From Paracoccaceae bacterium (lineage in GTDB: Bacteria > Pseudomonadota > Alphaproteobacteria > Rhodobacterales > Rhodobacteraceae), in contig WRPH01000012.1 of NCBI GenBank assembly GCA_009773375.1, positions 1 to 64,000 on the forward strand: a DNA stretch of 64,000 nucleotides, read 5' to 3'. The translations under genes and the position numbers were made by a program. Shown here one piece after another: positions 36,345 through 46,692 of this stretch (position 1 is the stretch's first letter; every line of letters starts with the position of its first letter). The notes beneath the pieces were generated by a model that searched no databases, was not told the origin of the DNA, and saw only the letters and a program-made list of their open reading frames with translations.

Positions 36345-37426
36345 CGATTATTCGAGAAGGTGAGCAGCGATTGCAGCGCGAACATCACCCGATCCAGCAA
36401 GAAGCCGATGATACCGATGGTCAGCACTGCGACCATGATTTTCGCCAGGCTCTGCTCGGACCCGTTCTGGAACTCATCCCAGACAAATTTGCCAAGTCCC
36501 GGATTCTGCGCCAGCATTTCAGCCGCGATCAGCACCATCCAGCCCACGCCCAAAGATAGCCGCAACCCGGTGAAAATCAGCGGCAGCGCCGATGGCAGCA
36601 CCAGCCGGGTGATCTTTTTCCACAACGACAGCTTCAGCACGCGGGAGACGTTAACCAAATCCTTGTCAATCGAGGCCACCCCAAGCGAGGTGTTGATCAG
36701 CGTCGGCCACAGCGAACATAAGGTCACGGTAAAGGCCGAAACGATGAAGCTTTTAGGCAGATCGCCGTCGGTATACAGCGCCGAAACCACCATCGTCACG
36801 ATCGGCAGCCAAGCCAACGGCGACACCGGCTTGAAGATCTGCACCAGCGGATTGACTGCGGCGTTGGCGGTGGGCGACAGGCCCGCCAGAATACCCAGCG
36901 GCACCGCGATGATCGTGCCGACTACAAACCCGGCGAACACGGTTTTGATCGAGGTCCAGATCTGCGCGTAGTAGGTCGGCTTGCCGGTATAGGCGGGGGT
37001 TTTCACCTCGTCCGGCTTGCCTTCCGCCACCAAAGCGGCGTTTTTCGCGGCCTGTTTGGCGTAGAATTCCTGTTCTTTGATGCCCTCTGCCGCGGCACTT
37101 GCGTCCAGCGCAACCGCCTGTTCCCACACCTGCACCGGGCCGGGAATGGCCCCCAGCGAGGTTTGCACCAGCGGTGCAAGGCTGGCCCACAGCGCGAGGA
37201 AACCGGCAATCGCCAGCATCGGCACCACCGCCAGCCGCCAGATTTCCGGCAGCTGCCCGCGCGGATTATCCCCGGCCAGCAGCCGCCAGATCGGGGTGAT
37301 CCACGCCAGCCCCAGCAGCCGGAACCATTTGTCACAGCTTCCGATCAGCCGATACAGCTGGTCCAGCCGCGCGGCACGGTCAGCCTTTGGTTCTTCGGGC
37401 AAGGCGGCGGGGTCAAGCAGGGTCAT
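36341..37426 (-). CDS. nrtB: nitrate ABC importer permease
   Basis: This 361-residue permease is of the NrtB/SsuC family. It has an N-terminal cytoplasmic extension (~60 residues) with WLAG-type [17 protein letters not shown], one helix (~70-90), a hydrophilic insert (~100-160), then a five-helix core with [19 protein letters not shown] and the EAA-like loop region [23 protein letters not shown] choose the ATG at 37426 because GGAG lies six bases upstream; the ATG at 37438 has no ribosome binding site. It lies after the nrtA hairpin and overlaps the double-ATPase gene. Confidence 0.92.
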   Translation of the reverse strand: MTLLDPAALPEEPKADRAARLDQLYRLIGSCDKWFRLLGLAWITPIWRLLAGDNPRGQLPEIWRLAVVPMLAIAGFLALWASLAPLVQTSLGAIPGPVQVWEQAVALDASAAAEGIKEQEFYAKQAAKNAALVAEGKPDEVKTPAYTGKPTYYAQIWTSIKTVFAGFVVGTIIAVPLGILAGLSPTANAAVNPLVQIFKPVSPLAWLPIVTMVVSALYTDGDLPKSFIVSAFTVTLCSLWPTLINTSLGVASIDKDLVNVSRVLKLSLWKKITRLVLPSALPLIFTGLRLSLGVGWMVLIAAEMLAQNPGLGKFVWDEFQNGSEQSLAKIMVAVLTIGIIGFLLDRVMFALQSLLTFSNNR

Positions 37427-37446
37427 GTCAGTCTCCATCAGCCAGA

Positions 37447-37469
37447 CCGCTGCCCGCGTTGGGCAGCGG
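37447..37469 (-). repeat. intercistronic hairpin between nrtA and nrtB
   Basis: Nine-base perfect arms ccgctgccc (37447-37455) and gggcagcgg (37461-37469) have a five-base loop, without a T-run. It is likely to stabilise the nrtA 3' end or reduce read-through, giving more binding protein than permease. Confidence 0.75.
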
Positions 37470-37482
37470 CAAGTGCATTGAT

Positions 37483-38841
<1,359 letters not shown>

Positions 38842-38879
38842 ATCTGGTTCCCGGATGGCCCAATGGGGCGTTGAAATGC

Positions 38880-38941
38880 AAAAAGCCGCCAGATCCCGTG
38901 CCAGTGGAAGGCAGTGGATCGAGCGGCGGTGCTCGGCTTTT
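38880..38941 (-). promoter_or_regulatory. nas leader: ANTAR-type hairpin overlapping a terminator
   Basis: On the minus strand, hairpin CGAGC-ACCGCC-GCTCG (38935 to 38920) has a hexaloop with A at position 1 and G at position 4, the signature of RNAs bound by ANTAR proteins. A second stem (GATCC...GGATC with inner TGCC/GGCA, 38920-38892) follows. A terminator can form from AAAAGCCG (38941-38934) with CGGCTTTT (38888-38881), ending in five T; loop bases CCGCC can also pair with GGCGG (38890-38886). These pairings compete with the first hairpin, as expected for NasT antitermination. Confidence 0.75.
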
Positions 38942-39090
38942 CCCAACTTTGGGGGCGGCGCGGCGAGGCTTCATTGCCTTTGCGCTTGGTTCAAGACTGC
39001 CCATGCCGCGGCGCAGCGTCAACGATTTCGCGGGAAATTCTGCAAGGCGGCAAGGGATTTTGCGGCTGCAGCATTCGTCTGCCGCTTTTT

Positions 39091-40263
39091 TCAGCGCAAT
39101 GGCGCGCTGGGGTCGAAAATCCGGGCGTCAAAAAAGCGGTCGGCGGGCAGAATCATCTGGCCCCGCTCGCTGGCAACGGCGGTGGAGCTGGCCAGCGCGC
39201 CCTCCAGCTTTTCCGAAGCGGCGGGCAGATCGGTCCCGGTGCTGCGCAAATGCAGCCGATAGAGATCGCTGCGAAACACTGCGGCGGCGGTTTTGGATGT
39301 CTGCGCCACATCCAGCCCGTTACGCCGCGCCAAGGCCGCCCCAATCCATGCCGCCTGACTCCGCCAGGGGAAATTCGCCGCCCCGGCGTGGAACACGATC
39401 AAGCGGTCGGTCTGGCGTTCCTGCCCTTGCAGCGAAATCACCATCCGCCCGGTCAGCGCCCGCTCGATCAGGTCGGGCGAGACCGTCAAACGACCGGGCG
39501 AGGTCAGCAATTCAGACGCAACCGCATGGTTTTCCACAGCGTCCAGCCACCGCCCAGCCCGCCAGATCGCCCGCAGCAATGCGCCCGCCAGACCCGGCTC
39601 CGCCTCGGCCCAGCCCAGCCGGGTCGCCAGCACCTTTTCCGGCGCGCTGGCCCAGAGCGCCGCACCCGGCAGCAGCAACGCCCCTGCCCCGATCTCAACC
39701 GCGACCGATCCCCAAGGCTCGCCCACACAAAACGCGTCAATGTCGCCCGCCGCCAGCGCTGCAGCCATCTGCGGTGGCGGCACCGTGCGAATATCCAGCC
39801 GCGCCGGATCAGCTCCCAAGGCCGCCAGCCAATACTGCACCAATTCGCGGTGCATCGAGATCGCAAACGGCACGCCAATGCGCAATTGCCCCGCCGCCGC
39901 CAGCAAAGCCAGCCCGGCGCACCGCGGATCATCGAAGCCAAATTCATGCCCTTGGGCACGCATCCGCACCGCCAGATCCTGCGAGACTCCAATCACATTG
40001 CCGTTCAGGTTCAGCACCGACAGCGCCTCGAACCGGGTCGGACTGCGGCCCAGCCCCAAGGCCATGGCGACCGGAACCGGCGACAGCATCTGCGCCGCGT
40101 CAACCTGCGACAGTGCCAGCATGTCGCGCAGGCTGGCCCAGCTTGGAGCCGGGTGCAGGTTAAGGTGCAGCCCCTCTTCCTCCGCAAAACCCAGCGCCTC
40201 GGCCAAAAGCAGCGGTGCGGCATCCAGCAGCGGCACATAGCCAAGGCGCAGCGTTCTGGTCAT
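39091..40263 (-). CDS. nasS: nitrate/nitrite-sensing protein NasS
   Basis: This 390-residue protein resembles NrtA but has no signal peptide (MTRTLRLGYVPLLDAAPLLL), so it is cytoplasmic. It shares the ligand-domain motifs LNLNGNVIGVS, TVPPPQMAAAL and FCVGEPWGSVAV. NasS binds and inhibits the antiterminator NasT in the absence of nitrate or nitrite. It overlaps nasT by 4 bp and is 249 bp upstream of nrtA. Confidence 0.93.
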   Translation of the reverse strand: MTRTLRLGYVPLLDAAPLLLAEALGFAEEEGLHLNLHPAPSWASLRDMLALSQVDAAQMLSPVPVAMALGLGRSPTRFEALSVLNLNGNVIGVSQDLAVRMRAQGHEFGFDDPRCAGLALLAAAGQLRIGVPFAISMHRELVQYWLAALGADPARLDIRTVPPPQMAAALAAGDIDAFCVGEPWGSVAVEIGAGALLLPGAALWASAPEKVLATRLGWAEAEPGLAGALLRAIWRAGRWLDAVENHAVASELLTSPGRLTVSPDLIERALTGRMVISLQGQERQTDRLIVFHAGAANFPWRSQAAWIGAALARRNGLDVAQTSKTAAAVFRSDLYRLHLRSTGTDLPAASEKLEGALASSTAVASERGQMILPADRFFDARIFDPSAPLR

Positions 40264-40844
40264 TTCAGCAAATCCGCAGTCATCACCAGCGCCTGCGCCA
40301 CTTCGGGCAACTTGCGGCCCTGATCCATCGCGGTTTTGCGCAGCAGGGCATAGGCCTGTTCCTCGCCAATCCCGCGCGCGCGCATCAAGATGCCCTTGGC
40401 CCGATCAATCACCTTGCGCTCTTCCAGCGCGCGCCGGGTTTCCGCCACCTCTATTCGCATCTTTTGCAGCATGTGAAACCGCGCAATCGCGGCATCAAGG
40501 ATCGGCTTGATCCGGTCTGCCCGCAGGCCATCGACGACATAGGCAGACATCCCGGCCTCGATCGCGGCCTTGGTCATCGCGCCATCGCTTTGATCGACAA
40601 ACATCGCCACCGGCCGCTGCATCGGGGCTGTGGCCAGCGTCAGTTCTTCCAGTACATCGCGCGATGGGTTGCCGGCGTCGATCAGCACCAGATCGGGGTT
40701 GCGCTGCGCAATGCGACGGGCAAGGCCGGTTTCTTCGGCGATGACCATCACGTCGAAATTGCCCGCATCGCGCAGACCATCGACGATCAACATCGCGCGT
40801 TCCCGGTCTTTTTCGACCACGACGATAGACAACCGCTGAGTCAT
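40260..40844 (-). CDS. nasT: ANTAR-domain antiterminator NasT
   Basis: This 194-residue protein has a receiver-like N-terminal domain (LSIVVVEKDRERAMLIVDGL, VLIDAGNPS) and a C-terminal ANTAR RNA-binding domain (residues ~130-190: VIDRAKGILMRARGIGEEQAYALLRKTAMDQGRKL). It binds paired hexaloop hairpins in leader RNAs and prevents termination when released from NasS. Its target is probably the leader at 38880-38941 upstream of nrtA. ATG at 40844; the 27-codon upstream extension has no ribosome binding site and is unlike the family. Confidence 0.95.
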   Translation of the reverse strand: MTQRLSIVVVEKDRERAMLIVDGLRDAGNFDVMVIAEETGLARRIAQRNPDLVLIDAGNPSRDVLEELTLATAPMQRPVAMFVDQSDGAMTKAAIEAGMSAYVVDGLRADRIKPILDAAIARFHMLQKMRIEVAETRRALEERKVIDRAKGILMRARGIGEEQAYALLRKTAMDQGRKLPEVAQALVMTADLLK

Positions 40845-40992
40845 ATCCGCTGCAAAGCGGTATTCCGGCCAATTGAAAAGCCCCGAACGTCCGTGGGGCA
40901 AGCCCACCGCAGCGAACATCGCCAAAACGCCTAAATTTTGCGCAAATCACCCTGCGCCGCCCATTCAGGCAGCAATGCCAGCACCAGCGCCG

Positions 40993-41844
40993 TCAGAAAT
41001 CCAAGCCCAGATCGAGCGCGCGCGCTGAATGGGTCAGTGCCCCAACCGAGATATAATCCACCCCGGTTGCTGCCACTTCCGCGATGCGCGGCAGCGCCAT
41101 GTTGCCTGACGCTTCCGTCACCAGCCGCCCCGCCACCAGCTCAACCGCCCGGCCCAAGGTCGGAGTGTCCATGTTATCCAGCAACACCACATCCGCACCG
41201 CCCACCGCCAGCACCTCGGCCAGTTGCGCCAGCGTATCGACCTCGATTTCCACCTTCATCATGTGCGACACACTGGCTCGCGCCGATTTCAGCACCGCCG
41301 CAATGCCACCCGCCGCCGCAATGTGGTTATCCTTGATCAGGATCGCATCCGACAGGCCAAAGCGGTGGTTGAAGCCGCCGCCATGCAACACGGCAGCCTT
41401 TTCCACCATCCGCAAACCGGGCGTGGTCTTGCGGGTGCAGGTGATCCGGGTCGCGGTGCCAGCGGTCTGCGCCACAAACGCCGCCGTCAGCGTGGCGATA
41501 CCGGAAAGCCGCCCGGCAAAGTTCAGCGCAATCCGTTCACCCGACAGGATCGAGGCCGCAGCACCCTCGATTTCCATCAGCACATCCCCCGGTGCGCAAG
41601 CGCTGCCATCGGCGCGGTGCAACGTTACCACAAGCGACGGGTCCACCAGCCGGAACGCAATCGCCGCCAGCTGCATCCCCGAAACCACGCCCGCCTCGCG
41701 CGCATTCAGCTGCGCACGATAGCGGGTGCTGGCCGGGATCACCGCGCGAGTGGTCACATCGCCGTTCGGGCCAAGATCCTCAATCAGCGCCGCCCGCACC
41801 AGGGGTTCCAGCAGCAGATCAGGCAGCAAGGCAAATCCGGTCAT
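40993..41844 (-). CDS. nadC: quinolinate phosphoribosyltransferase (nicotinate-nucleotide pyrophosphorylase)
   Basis: This 283-residue enzyme makes nicotinate mononucleotide from quinolinate and PRPP. Motifs: [16 protein letters not shown] (~residue 22), [26 protein letters not shown] with the substrate-binding Arg/Lys, [20 protein letters not shown], and IEVEVDTL-type [15 protein letters not shown] at 41844 overlaps the nadB stop by 4 bp. Last gene of the nadABC operon. Confidence 0.97.
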   Translation of the reverse strand: MTGFALLPDLLLEPLVRAALIEDLGPNGDVTTRAVIPASTRYRAQLNAREAGVVSGMQLAAIAFRLVDPSLVVTLHRADGSACAPGDVLMEIEGAAASILSGERIALNFAGRLSGIATLTAAFVAQTAGTATRITCTRKTTPGLRMVEKAAVLHGGGFNHRFGLSDAILIKDNHIAAAGGIAAVLKSARASVSHMMKVEIEVDTLAQLAEVLAVGGADVVLLDNMDTPTLGRAVELVAGRLVTEASGNMALPRIAEVAATGVDYISVGALTHSARALDLGLDF

Positions 41845-43403
41845 TCTGAGGTCTCCGTTACAGTCTGCCGCAGCGCCAATGCCTCGGCCAAGGTCAGGCG
41901 GCTGCGCTGCGCCAATTCGGGTTTGGCCTGCGGGAAATCGCTGCGACAATGCGCGCCGCGCGATTCTTGGCGCAGCAGGGCGGCAGCGGCGATCAGGGTG
42001 GCGGTGGCGGTCATGTTCACAAAGTTCGTATCGCCCGCCGCTTCCGCCTCCAGCGCCGCAATGTGTCGCAATGCGGTTTGCAGCCCGCGCGCATCGCGCA
42101 CCACGCCGACATGATCGGTCATCACCTGTCGCAACTTGGCGACCAGATCGGGGGCAACCAATTGCCCACCCGGCGGCAGCGCCAAAGCCAGCTCTGGCTG
42201 TGCGGCATCGCCCAAACCCTGCGCAATATCCCGCGCGGCGCGGCGACCGTAAACCAGCGCCTCCAGCAGCCCATTCGAGGCCAGCCGGTTTGCGCCATGC
42301 AGCCCGGTTGCGCTGGCCTCGCCGCAAGCCCAAAGCCCGGCCAGACTGCTGCGGCCTTCCTTGGAAACCGCGATGCCGCCCATATGGTAATGCGCCGCCG
42401 CCGCCACCGGAATCGGCTGCGTTACCGGATCAATGCCGCCGCGCAGGCAAGCTTCGGCCACGGCGGGAAAGCGGTCGACAATCTCGGTGCCAAGCGCTGC
42501 CCGCGTATCAAGCATCGGGCGGCGACCGGCCTGCGTTTCGGCAAAGATCGCACGCGCCACCACATCGCGCGGCGCAAGTTCGGCATCGGGATGCACCGCC
42601 AGCATGAACCGCGCGCCATCGCTGTTGATCAGCACCGCGCCTTCGCCACGCAAAGCCTCGGTCGCCAAGGGGGCCGGGTCTTCGCCGATATCAATCGCGG
42701 TGGGATGGAACTGCACGAATTCAGCGTCGGCAATCACTGCTCCCGCGCGGGCCGCCATGCCGATCACCTGCCCCCGGATACGCGGCGGGTTGGTGGTCAG
42801 CGCATAAAGCCCACCTGATCCGCCTCCCGCCAGCAACACCGCCGCCCCACGCAGCATAACCGGAGCGCTGGAGCCATCCGCCGCAGCCACAGCAACGCCC
42901 GTGACCCGGCCCGATTCGGCCTGCAAACCGACCGCCATCACGCCTTCCAGCACCTGCACGGAAGGCGTGCGCGCAACTTCGGCAATCAGCGCCGCCATGA
43001 TCTCGCGCCCGGCCTGATCGCCGCGCACCCGCACCACCCGCGCCAGCCCGTGCGCCGCCTCACGCGACAGAACATACCCCCCCTGCGCATCGCGATCAAA
43101 CGGCGTGCCGATCGCGGTCAGGTCCAGAATATGCGCCTTGGCTTCGGCGGTCACGCTGGCCGCAACCTCGGCATCCACAGTGCCGGCTCCGGCGCGAACC
43201 GTGTCGGCGGCATGCGCTTCGGGGCTGTCCGTCGCAGCCATCGCGGCGGCAATCCCACCCTGCGCCCAGGCCGAGCTTGCGCCCTGCCCCAGCGGCTCGG
43301 GCGAGATCACCAGCACGCCACGCGGCGCAAGGTTCAGTGCTGCGTAAAGCGCACCCAATCCCGCGCCGACGATGATCACGCGGCCGGTATCAACCACAGG
43401 CAT
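41841..43403 (-). CDS. nadB: L-aspartate oxidase
   Basis: This 520-residue flavoenzyme oxidises L-aspartate to iminoaspartate for NAD synthesis. It has the FAD-binding [11 protein letters not shown] at the N-terminus, [13 protein letters not shown], the active-site region [23 protein letters not shown], and [38 protein letters not shown] at 43403 has GAGG upstream and sits 19 bp after nadA; a longer start at 43451 would overlap nadA. Confidence 0.96.
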   Translation of the reverse strand: MPVVDTGRVIIVGAGLGALYAALNLAPRGVLVISPEPLGQGASSAWAQGGIAAAMAATDSPEAHAADTVRAGAGTVDAEVAASVTAEAKAHILDLTAIGTPFDRDAQGGYVLSREAAHGLARVVRVRGDQAGREIMAALIAEVARTPSVQVLEGVMAVGLQAESGRVTGVAVAAADGSSAPVMLRGAAVLLAGGGSGGLYALTTNPPRIRGQVIGMAARAGAVIADAEFVQFHPTAIDIGEDPAPLATEALRGEGAVLINSDGARFMLAVHPDAELAPRDVVARAIFAETQAGRRPMLDTRAALGTEIVDRFPAVAEACLRGGIDPVTQPIPVAAAAHYHMGGIAVSKEGRSSLAGLWACGEASATGLHGANRLASNGLLEALVYGRRAARDIAQGLGDAAQPELALALPPGGQLVAPDLVAKLRQVMTDHVGVVRDARGLQTALRHIAALEAEAAGDTNFVNMTATATLIAAAALLRQESRGAHCRSDFPQAKPELAQRSRLTLAEALALRQTVTETSE

Positions 43404-43422
43404 CTCCGCCTCGCCCACCGGA

Positions 43423-44490
43423 TCAGGCCGCCACTTTACGGCTAATATCAATCATCCGCTGCACGGCACGGCGCGCGGGCTCTGCCACTGCCGGATCAAT
43501 CTGCACCTGAGTCGTCATGCTGTGCAGCGCGTACAGGATCTTCTCCAGCGTGATCATCTTCATGTAGGGGCACATGTTGCAGGGCTTGGCGAATTCGACC
43601 TCGGGCAGCTCATCGGCGATATTTGCCGCCATCGAGCATTCCGTCACCAGCATAGCCTTGGCAGGCTTATGATCATGCACCCAGTCGATGATATCCTTGG
43701 TGGAGCCGGTGAAATCCGCCTCTGCCACCACTTCGGGCGTGCATTCGGGGTGGGCGATGATCTTCACGTCCGGGTCATGCTCGCGGTAGGCGCGCAGGTC
43801 TTCGGCGGTATAGCGTTCATGCACGATGCAAGAACCTTCCCACCAAACCACCCGCTTATGCGTCAACGCCGCCACGTTGCGCGCCAGATACTGATCCGGC
43901 GTCATGATCACGGTGTCGCCTTCCATCGCGTTGACGATCTGCAACGCATTGGCCGACGTGCAGCACACATCCGACACGGCTTTCACCTCGGCTGTGGTGT
44001 TGACGTAAGACACCACCGGCGCGCCGGGATACAGCGCGCGCATTTCGGCCACGCCCTTGGCGGTGATCGATTCCGCCAGCGAACAGCCCGCCGCCATATC
44101 CGGCATGAGCACGATCTTGCCAGGGTTCATGATTTTTGAGGTTTCGGCCATGAAATGCACGCCGCATTGCACGATCACATCGGCCTCGACTTCCGTTGCC
44201 TTGATCGCCAGTTGCAGGCTGTCACCGACGAAATCGGCAACGCCATGGTAGATTTCAGGCGTCATGTAGTTGTGACCCAAGATCACCGCGTTGCGTTCGG
44301 CCTTCAGCCGGTTGATCGCAATCACATAGGGCGCGAACATCGCCCAATCGGCCAGTGGCACCACGCGGTCCATCCGTTCATAGATGACACGCGTCGCCTC
44401 GGCGGCCTCCAGCGACGGGGAGAGATCATAGTGAGCAGCCAGTTCGGCGCGCAGCTTGGTGAGATCGGGCAAGGTGGCAATCCAGTTCAT
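43423..44490 (-). CDS. nadA: quinolinate synthase A
   Basis: This 355-residue [4Fe-4S] enzyme condenses iminoaspartate with dihydroxyacetone phosphate to quinolinate. Visible are RLKAERNAVILGHNYMTPEI, QCGVHFMAETSKIMNP, MAAGCSLAESI, SYVNTTAEVKAVSDVCCTSANA, HPEC and the C-terminal CNMCPYM, which between them supply the cluster cysteines. The ATG at 44490 gives the family length; a GTG at 44598 would add 36 poorly conserved residues. Neither has a clear Shine-Dalgarno, so the start is uncertain. Confidence 0.95.
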   Translation of the reverse strand: MNWIATLPDLTKLRAELAAHYDLSPSLEAAEATRVIYERMDRVVPLADWAMFAPYVIAINRLKAERNAVILGHNYMTPEIYHGVADFVGDSLQLAIKATEVEADVIVQCGVHFMAETSKIMNPGKIVLMPDMAAGCSLAESITAKGVAEMRALYPGAPVVSYVNTTAEVKAVSDVCCTSANALQIVNAMEGDTVIMTPDQYLARNVAALTHKRVVWWEGSCIVHERYTAEDLRAYREHDPDVKIIAHPECTPEVVAEADFTGSTKDIIDWVHDHKPAKAMLVTECSMAANIADELPEVEFAKPCNMCPYMKMITLEKILYALHSMTTQVQIDPAVAEPARRAVQRMIDISRKVAA

Positions 44491-44603
44491 AGGGAAGGAC
44501 ACAGGCGCGTCAGGGCGCAAGACGCCTATAGTTGCTTTTGCAGGGGGTGCAAGTGCTTCATAAGCAGGCTTTTTTGACCGTTTGGTGAAAGCGTGCACTA
44601 CAA

Positions 44604-45629
44604 TCAGGCAGTAGCACCAGAGAAAACCTCAAACCCGGTGTCGATGTTGGTTTTGGTCGTGGGCCGATCCGGCGCAAGCAGGATCGCCTCTATCGCCTTC
44701 TGACCGATCAAAAAGCGGTTTGACCGCACCGTAGATAACGGCTGCGGCAGTTCGCGGCCGATATCCAGCCCGTTGAAGCCAAAGATCGCCAGTTGATCCG
44801 GCAGGCTGATCCCTGCACCCATGCAATGGAACACCCCGCCCACCGCCATGTCATCGTTGGAATAAACCGCCACATCGACCTGCGCCATTCGGCACAGTTG
44901 TTCGGTCTGGCTGCGCCCGGTGGCAACCGAGCTTGGCCCGTCGGCAATCGCATGCGCGGTGATCGAGACCCCAGCCTCTGCCAGCGCCTCGCACAACCCA
45001 TCGTAACGCAGCCGCGCCCGCCGATCCGACCGCCAGTCGTGGCCGACATAGCCAAAGCGTCGATAGCCCTTGGCAATCAGATGTTGCCCCGCCGCGTAGC
45101 CCGCCCGCCTGTGCGACATGCCCACGGCCACGTCGATCGGGGCCGAGTCAATATCCATCATCTCGACCACCCGCACGCCGCTTTGGTCCAGCATCCGCCG
45201 CGTCGCCATGGTGTGATCAAAGCCAGTGATCAGGATCGCCGCCGGTTGCCAGGCCAGAATGCCGCGCACCAGCGTTTCCTCGCGGTCGATGTCATAATCG
45301 CTGATACTGATCACCGATTGATAATTGCTGGCTTTCAGCCCGGCGTTGATGCCCTGCAACACCTCGGGAAACACGATATTCGACAGCGACGGCACCACCA
45401 CGCCCACCAGCTTGGAATCCATCGAGGCCAAAGACCCGGCGATGCGGTTGGGCACATACCCCAGCGCGCGCACGCTTTCCATCACCCTGGCGCGGGTCGC
45501 CTCGGCCACCAGACCTTCGTTGCGCATGATCCGAGACACCGTCGATTCGCTGACCCCGGCGTGGGCGGCAACCTCGTGGACGGTGATCTTGCTTTTCTTG
45601 TCTTGCAGCCGTTGCTTGGTCTTCAACAC
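44604..45629 (-). CDS. LacI-family transcriptional regulator
   Basis: This 341-residue protein has the LacI headpiece (VHEVAAHAGVSESTVSRIMRN, residues ~17-37, then the hinge YVPNRIAGSLAS) and a periplasmic-binding-protein-like effector domain (VGVVVPSLSNIVFPEVLQG). The effector domain resembles the gluconate/sugar-acid branch (GntR type). It is the last gene of the rbsC-like/binding protein/rbsA-like/epimerase operon. Three related 18-bp operators at 50392, 50560 and 54164 are likely its targets. Confidence 0.93.
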   Translation of the reverse strand: MLKTKQRLQDKKSKITVHEVAAHAGVSESTVSRIMRNEGLVAEATRARVMESVRALGYVPNRIAGSLASMDSKLVGVVVPSLSNIVFPEVLQGINAGLKASNYQSVISISDYDIDREETLVRGILAWQPAAILITGFDHTMATRRMLDQSGVRVVEMMDIDSAPIDVAVGMSHRRAGYAAGQHLIAKGYRRFGYVGHDWRSDRRARLRYDGLCEALAEAGVSITAHAIADGPSSVATGRSQTEQLCRMAQVDVAVYSNDDMAVGGVFHCMGAGISLPDQLAIFGFNGLDIGRELPQPLSTVRSNRFLIGQKAIEAILLAPDRPTTKTNIDTGFEVFSGATA

Positions 45630-45760
45630 CGGAGTCCCCTTCGTGCCGCGTCATCCGATGGCCGCTGCGTCTGAAGGCCGTGATGCCACGGCCTTGGCGC
45701 GGTTGTATATGGGTTTTGCAGAGCCAGGGCAACGCCGCTGCATTGCCCCGGCTGATCAGA

Positions 45761-46654
45761 TCAGGCTTTCACATAATTCCGCCACGGATGCGCTTCCTTG
45801 AAGCCCAGCACTTCGCGGATCTTGCGGTTGGAAAGCGGGCCTTCATGCGTGCCCATCGGCCGGGTGACAGGCGTGTTCGGCGCGTATTTCGCCAGAAACT
45901 CCGCCGTCGGCAGATTGGCGGTAATGGTGTCATTCACCGCGTTGAACACCTGATAGCCAAGGCCGTCCTTTTGCAGGCAAAGATGCACAATCTCGCCCAG
46001 ATCGCGGGCGTCAATATAGCTCCAGGCGTTGCGCTTGCGGCTCATCGGGTCGGCCAGATAGCCGGGGAAGTTGGCGTATTCATGCGGCTCGATCACGTTG
46101 CCGATGCGCAGCGCGTAAACATCGGCACCGTAACGCATCGCAAAGGCGCGGCCGGTCTTCTCGTTGACCACTTTCGACAGGCCGTAGCTGTCCATCGGGT
46201 CGCTGTCGTAATCTTCCTCCAGCGGGAAGGAATGGTAATCCTTGTCACCTTCGGCAAAGCAGACGCCGTAGGTGGTCTCAGAGCTGGCGAAGATCACCTT
46301 CTTCACACCCAGCTTCATCGCCGCTTCCAGCACATTGTAAGTGCCAACAGTGTTCTGCGCGAAAGTGGTGTTGTCGGGGTTGATCATCACCCGCGGCACG
46401 GCGGCGAAATGCACGATGGCATCGGGTGCCTTCGGCGGCGCGCCTTCGTCATAGCCGTCAAAGCCGAAATGGGTGGTGAAGGCGTTGAACACCTGACCCG
46501 AATCGGTGATGTTGGTGATCAGCGTATTCACCCCCGGAAGGTCGAGCGGCTTCAGATCGACGTTCAGAATCTTGTAGCCCTTCGCCAAAAGGTGCGGCAC
46601 GGCATGGCGACCGGCCTTGCCGGTGCCGCCGGTGAAAATGATGCGTTTGGTCAT
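45761..46654 (-). CDS. NAD-dependent epimerase/dehydratase-family protein
   Basis: This 297-residue extended short-chain dehydrogenase has the NAD-binding GGTGKAGRHAV (~residue 9), IVHFAAVPRV, SSETTYG and the catalytic YGLSK (Tyr-x-x-x-Lys). It could oxidise a sugar or aldonic acid (compare uronate dehydrogenase or D-erythronate dehydrogenase in the same superfamily) or epimerise one. Position between the sugar-importer ATPase and lacI indicates a catabolic role on the imported substrate. ATG at 46654 has GGAGAG upstream. Confidence 0.85.
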   Translation of the reverse strand: MTKRIIFTGGTGKAGRHAVPHLLAKGYKILNVDLKPLDLPGVNTLITNITDSGQVFNAFTTHFGFDGYDEGAPPKAPDAIVHFAAVPRVMINPDNTTFAQNTVGTYNVLEAAMKLGVKKVIFASSETTYGVCFAEGDKDYHSFPLEEDYDSDPMDSYGLSKVVNEKTGRAFAMRYGADVYALRIGNVIEPHEYANFPGYLADPMSRKRNAWSYIDARDLGEIVHLCLQKDGLGYQVFNAVNDTITANLPTAEFLAKYAPNTPVTRPMGTHEGPLSNRKIREVLGFKEAHPWRNYVKA

Positions 46655-46692
46655 GAGACTCTCCGTTTCCTTGAATTCTTCCAATGCGTTGC

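Noticed and set aside
38892-38920. Second canonical ANTAR hexaloop hairpin in the nas leader
   Set aside because: A stem can be drawn (GATCC/GGATC, TGCC/GGCA), but the loop is seven bases without the A1/G4 pattern, so it is not claimed as canonical.
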